Positions 60,652-64,000 of a stretch of DNA of 64,000 nt are shown here, one piece after another. Source of the stretch: UBA4732 sp002404095 (GTDB lineage: Bacteria > Planctomycetota > Planctomycetia > Gemmatales > Gemmataceae); assembly GCA_036783645.1 (NCBI GenBank), contig DAIPWT010000012.1, forward strand, positions 17,436 to 81,435. Reading direction: 5' to 3'. Every line of letters starts with the position of its first letter. The stretch's first letter is position 1. The notes below the pieces were generated by a model. That model was not told where the DNA came from. It was given only the letters and a program-made list of their open reading frames with translations, and did not search any database. A program made the position numbers and the translations under genes.

Positions 60652-63591
60652 ATGCTTGGAAACATTTACGAGATCGAAATTACCCTCAAAGGCGCCGACG
60701 CGGAGCGCGGCCGTGTGGCCGAGGAATACGACCTGCTGACGCACGGCAAAGCAGAGTCGGCCCTGGTGACGGGCGCCGCGCGCGGCTGGTTGCTGGAGGG
60801 CCTGTTGGCGCGCGAAAATGCCGAGCGGCTTATGCGCGAATTGCTGGTCGATTCCTTGATCGAAACCGGAGTTTTGGGAGGATTGAACGAGCATAATAGG
60901 GGAAGCCGGTTGGCCACGGTCCTCTACAAACCCGGCGTGATGGACCCGGCCGCCCTGAGCGTCGTGGACGCCGCCCGCGACCTGGGCTTGCCCGGCGTCA
61001 TGGCGCGCAGCTTCCGCCGCTATTATGGACCGCCTTTGTCGCCAACTGCCAAGGCGGTGCTGTTCCATAAGGTGCTGGCCAACGACGCGGTGGAACAAGT
61101 GGTCGAAGGGCCGCTGACGTTGGAACACCTTGAATTCGCAGCCCCGTACGAATTCAAGCGGATCGTCGTGCCTTTATGCGACTTGGACGATGCGGCGTTG
61201 GAGAAGTTGAGCCGGGCCGGTCAATTGTCGCTGAGTCTCGCCGAGATGCGGACGATTCAGAAACATTTCCGCGAGGCCGGCCGCGATCCGACTGATGTGG
61301 AGTTGGAGACGCTGGCCCAAACGTGGTCGGAACACTGCTCGCACAAGACGCTCAAGGGTCGCGTCGAGTTCCGCGATGAAATTGGACTTCGCAGCTATGA
61401 CAATCTCTTAAAGGAGACGATTTTCGCGGCCACGCAAGAAGTGCGCCGCCGCCTGGGCGCCGACGACTGGTGCGTCAGCGTCTTCGAGGACAACGCCGGC
61501 GTAGTACGCTTCGACGACAAGTTTCACGTCTGTTTTAAGGTGGAAACGCACAATCATCCGTCGGCCATCGAACCCTACGGCGGCGCCAACACCGGCCTCG
61601 GCGGCGTGATCCGCGATCCGATGGGCACCGGCCTCGGCGCCAAGCCGGTGTGCAACACGGACGTATTCTGTTTCGCGCCGTGGGACGCGGCGCCGGAATC
61701 GCTGCCGCCGGGCGTATTGCACCCGCTCAAGGTGATGAAAGGCGTCGTTGCCGGAGTGAGAGACTACGGAAATCGCATGGGCATCCCGACGGTCAACGGG
61801 GCTGTCTGTTTCGACGGGCGCTATCTCGGCAATCCGTTGGTGTTCTGCGGCACAGTCGGCTTGTTGCCGGTGAACCGCTGCCAGAAGGCGGCGCGGCCGG
61901 GCGACTTGATCGTGGCGTTGGGGGGCCGAACCGGACGCGACGGCATTCACGGCGCGACGTTTTCGTCCATCGAGCTGACGGCGGAATCAGACACGGTGAG
62001 CGGCGGCGCGGTGCAGATCGGCAACGCCATCGCGGAAAAGAAGCTGTTGGACGTGCTATTGCAGACCCGCGACGAGGGGCTGTACAACGCCGTGACCGAC
62101 TGCGGCGCCGGCGGGTTCAGCTCGGCGGTGGGCGAGATGGGCGAGACTCTCGGGGCGGCGGTGGAGCTGGAGAAGGCGCCGTTGAAGTATGCCGGCTTGT
62201 CGTATACGGAAATCTGGATCTCCGAGTCGCAGGAAAGGATGATTCTTGCGGTGGCGCCGGAGAAATGGCCGCGTTTACAGGCGTTGTGCGCCGGCGAGGA
62301 TGTGGAGGCGACGGCCATCGGCCGCTTTGAGGAAACGGGTCGTTTACGCCTCTCTTATGAAGGCCATTCCACGGGCGATCTCGACATGCGCTTCTTACAC
62401 GACGGCCGGCCGCCGGTGGTGCGGCAAGCGACATGGCGAGCGGACAACGCGCTAAAGGGCGGGGAAACCCCGCCCCTACAGCAACCTTCCCAGGTAGGGG
62501 CGGGGTTTCCCCGCCCTTTTCGGACAGACTCTAGTCAAACCGAGACATTGTTGAAAATCCTGGCCTCCCCGAACGTATGCAGCAAGGAATGGATCATCCG
62601 CCAGTACGACCATGAGGTACAAGGCGGCAGCGTCATCAAGCCGCTGGTCGGCTTGTACGACGACGGCCCCGGCGACGCGGCGGTAGTCGCTCCCGTGTTG
62701 GGTTCGTGGACCGGCTTCGCGGTGGGCTGCGGCATCAATCCGCGCTACGGCGACCTCGACCCGTATGCGATGGCGGCGGCGGCGGTGGACGAGGCGGTGC
62801 GCAACGTCGTCGCGGTCGGCGCCGACCCGTCGCGGATCGCTCTTCTCGACAACTTCTGTTGGGGCAACACCGACCGGCCGGAGGTGCTGGGTTCCCTGGT
62901 GCGCGCGGCCGAGGCGTGCTGCGATGCGGCGCTGGCCTACAACATGCCGTTCATCAGCGGCAAGGACAGCCTCAAGAATGAGTTCCACGCGGGCGGCCGT
63001 AACATCGTCATCCCGCCGACGTTGCTCATCAGCGCGCTGGGCCTTGTGCCGGACGTGCGGCGCTGTGTGACAATGGACCTGAAAGAACCCAGCAATATCC
63101 TCTATTTGCTTGGGACGACGAAGGACGAAATGGGCGGTTCCCACTACCACCTCGTTCACGGCCTGACAGGCGGCGCGGCGCCGGCGGTGGACCTGCAATC
63201 GGCGCCGACCCTCTTCCACTCGCTGCACAGGGCGATCACGGACGGCCTGGTGCGCTCCTGCCACGACCTCAGCGAAGGCGGCCTGGCCGCGGCGGTCGCG
63301 GAAATGGCGTTTGCCGGCGGCGTCGGCGCGGACCTGACCGGGCTGGCGAAAACGGGCGGCCTGGCGGACGAGATATTGCTCTTTTCAGAATCCCAGACGC
63401 GGTTTATCGTCGAAGTGACTTCGGCGAACGCGCCAGCGTTCGAGGCCGCGATGGGCGCCGTGCCGCTGACGCGGCTGGGCCAGACGTGCAAGGAGCCGCG
63501 GCTGCGCATCGCGGGGACGAACGGCGAATGGGTGGTGTGGGCGGCGCTGAAGGATCTCAAGGAAGCGTGGCGGAAGCCGATGCGGTGGTAA
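60652..63591 (+). CDS. purL: Phosphoribosylformylglycinamidine synthase, synthetase subunit with PurS-like N-terminal region
   Basis: A 979-residue enzyme of purine biosynthesis that converts FGAR, ATP and ammonia (from PurQ glutaminase) to FGAM. The N-terminal 200 residues look like fused PurS-type domains (MLGNIYEIEITLKGADAERG, VLYKPGVMDPAALSVVDAAR). The catalytic part starts with TWSEHCSHK (active-site His) and KVETHNHPSAIEPYGGANTG, and ends in the second half with SGKDSLKNEF, HDLSEGGLAAAVAEM and a WVVWAALKDLKEAW tail. No glutaminase domain is present. Residues about 601-623 (KGGETPPLQ... to GAGFPRPF) are encoded by a palindrome inserted in the linker between the two halves, just before SPNVCSKEWIIRQYDHEVQG. 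AAAGGGG precedes the start. Confidence 0.95.
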   Translation: MLGNIYEIEITLKGADAERGRVAEEYDLLTHGKAESALVTGAARGWLLEGLLARENAERLMRELLVDSLIETGVLGGLNEHNRGSRLATVLYKPGVMDPAALSVVDAARDLGLPGVMARSFRRYYGPPLSPTAKAVLFHKVLANDAVEQVVEGPLTLEHLEFAAPYEFKRIVVPLCDLDDAALEKLSRAGQLSLSLAEMRTIQKHFREAGRDPTDVELETLAQTWSEHCSHKTLKGRVEFRDEIGLRSYDNLLKETIFAATQEVRRRLGADDWCVSVFEDNAGVVRFDDKFHVCFKVETHNHPSAIEPYGGANTGLGGVIRDPMGTGLGAKPVCNTDVFCFAPWDAAPESLPPGVLHPLKVMKGVVAGVRDYGNRMGIPTVNGAVCFDGRYLGNPLVFCGTVGLLPVNRCQKAARPGDLIVALGGRTGRDGIHGATFSSIELTAESDTVSGGAVQIGNAIAEKKLLDVLLQTRDEGLYNAVTDCGAGGFSSAVGEMGETLGAAVELEKAPLKYAGLSYTEIWISESQERMILAVAPEKWPRLQALCAGEDVEATAIGRFEETGRLRLSYEGHSTGDLDMRFLHDGRPPVVRQATWRADNALKGGETPPLQQPSQVGAGFPRPFRTDSSQTETLLKILASPNVCSKEWIIRQYDHEVQGGSVIKPLVGLYDDGPGDAAVVAPVLGSWTGFAVGCGINPRYGDLDPYAMAAAAVDEAVRNVVAVGADPSRIALLDNFCWGNTDRPEVLGSLVRAAEACCDAALAYNMPFISGKDSLKNEFHAGGRNIVIPPTLLISALGLVPDVRRCVTMDLKEPSNILYLLGTTKDEMGGSHYHLVHGLTGGAAPAVDLQSAPTLFHSLHRAITDGLVRSCHDLSEGGLAAAVAEMAFAGGVGADLTGLAKTGGLADEILLFSESQTRFIVEVTSANAPAFEAAMGAVPLTRLGQTCKEPRLRIAGTNGEWVVWAALKDLKEAWRKPMRW
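62454..62519. repeat. Palindrome, GGGCGGGG family, inside the purL coding sequence
   Basis: Perfect 26-bp arms (62454-62479 and 62494-62519) with a 14-base loop, in frame in purL. Same family as the intergenic copies at 33427-33491 and 39908-39973. Confidence 0.97.
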
Positions 63592-63668
63592 ACGTCTCCT
63601 GGCGACTGCGACACGCCTTTTCTTACGAAACACCAGAAGCTTCCATTTACCCAAGAGACCACGCGATT

Positions 63669-64000
63669 ATGAGCGAACCTCGTCTGGAGCACCAAAATGT
63701 CAAGGTAAAGCAACTCATTGACGACTATCGGTCCGGCCGCATCGTGATTCCAGAGTTCCAACGGGAGTACGTCTGGAAAAAGAGTAGAGCTCCCCTGCTC
63801 ATCGACTCACTTTACAGGGGCTTTCCTATCTCCTCCCTACTGCTCTGGCAAAGTGAGGAAGTAACCCGTTCCCGCCGCAAGGATCCACGACCCGTGCGCG
63901 CTTCCGTGATGAGTTGGCTAATCGACGGTCAGCAACGAGTTATCACCTTAGAGGGCGTCTTGAAATCAGGTTTTTCGGCGTTTCGGTCGTCTCCGCAGCC
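63669..64000 (+). CDS. DUF262 (GmrSD-type) domain protein, 3' partial
   Basis: A frame open from ATG 63669 to the window end, 110 codons. The translation has the DUF262 signature: QLIDDYRSGRIVIPEFQREY followed by VWKKSRAPLLIDSLYRGFPI, then SSLLLWQ, and the downstream DGQQRV box (WLIDGQQRVITLEG). DUF262 is the N-terminal nucleotide-hydrolysing ParB/sulfiredoxin-like domain of GmrSD type IV restriction enzymes and related defence proteins. What lies beyond the window (a DUF1524 HNH nuclease domain or another partner) decides the role. It starts 78 bases after purL. Confidence 0.8.
   Translation, partial: MSEPRLEHQNVKVKQLIDDYRSGRIVIPEFQREYVWKKSRAPLLIDSLYRGFPISSLLLWQSEEVTRSRRKDPRPVRASVMSWLIDGQQRVITLEGVLKSGFSAFRSSPQ

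Overview
The window reads as the chromosome of a high-GC planctomycete, probably close to Gemmata or another Gemmataceae. The grounds are a PVC-type haem-binding CxxCH protein fused to an SGNH hydrolase, Tat-exported Gfo/Idh/MocA and sugar-isomerase-like proteins, PQQ-propeller and TolB-like secreted proteins, DUF4058, zinc-ribbon membrane proteins, and a dense set of intergenic palindromes. No rRNA, tRNA, CRISPR array, integrase or transposase was recognised. The taxonomic placement is inferred from gene content only.

Layout. 1-1.7 kb: two secreted Pro/Gly-rich proteins, the first cut by the window edge. 2.1-10.5 kb (+): surface-glycan cluster with a DUF4214 protein, three GT4 glycosyltransferases (the first three genes translationally coupled by ATGA overlaps) and two tandemly duplicated polytopic membrane proteins. 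11.1-11.3 kb: remnant of a WD40 gene beside a palindrome. 11.4-19.7 kb (-): heavy-metal efflux operon, in transcription order a Cys-rich secreted protein, RND adaptor, CusA/CzcA-type pump, metal-binding-motif lipoprotein, TolC-like channel and CDF transporter. 19.8-21.9 kb: malQ. 22.2-39.0 kb (-): type IV pilus/type II secretion cluster, in transcription order a PilB/GspE ATPase, PilT, a second PilB, PilC, four prepilins (two GspG-like, GspH-like, GspI-like), a GspJ-like protein and a very large PilX/GspK-like protein.

39.3-50 kb: small hypothetical genes, a TolB-like propeller, DUF4058, gatB, a Gfo/Idh/MocA protein facing a TIM-barrel isomerase-like protein, a ParE/antitoxin pair, a PQQ propeller protein and a TlpA-like thioredoxin whose first active-site Cys codon is TGA (candidate selenoprotein). 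50.3-56.8 kb (-): 1,689-residue modular haem/copper protein and a HEAT-like membrane protein. 57-60.5 kb (+): SpoIIM-like and RDD membrane proteins and two zinc-ribbon membrane proteins. 60.6-63.6 kb: purL with PurS-like N-terminal region. The last 330 bases open a DUF262 (GmrSD-type) gene that runs off the window.

The most unusual feature is a set of at least fourteen long inverted repeats of several unrelated sequence families, with arms of about 14-58 bp that are perfect or nearly so. They occupy intergenic gaps, including most convergent gene junctions. Two are inserted in frame inside proteins: one in the linker between the two halves of PurL, and one in the leader peptide of a GspJ-like prepilin. 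The other main leads are the TGA-interrupted thioredoxin and a Cys/His motif shared between the metal-efflux adaptor and its neighbouring lipoprotein.
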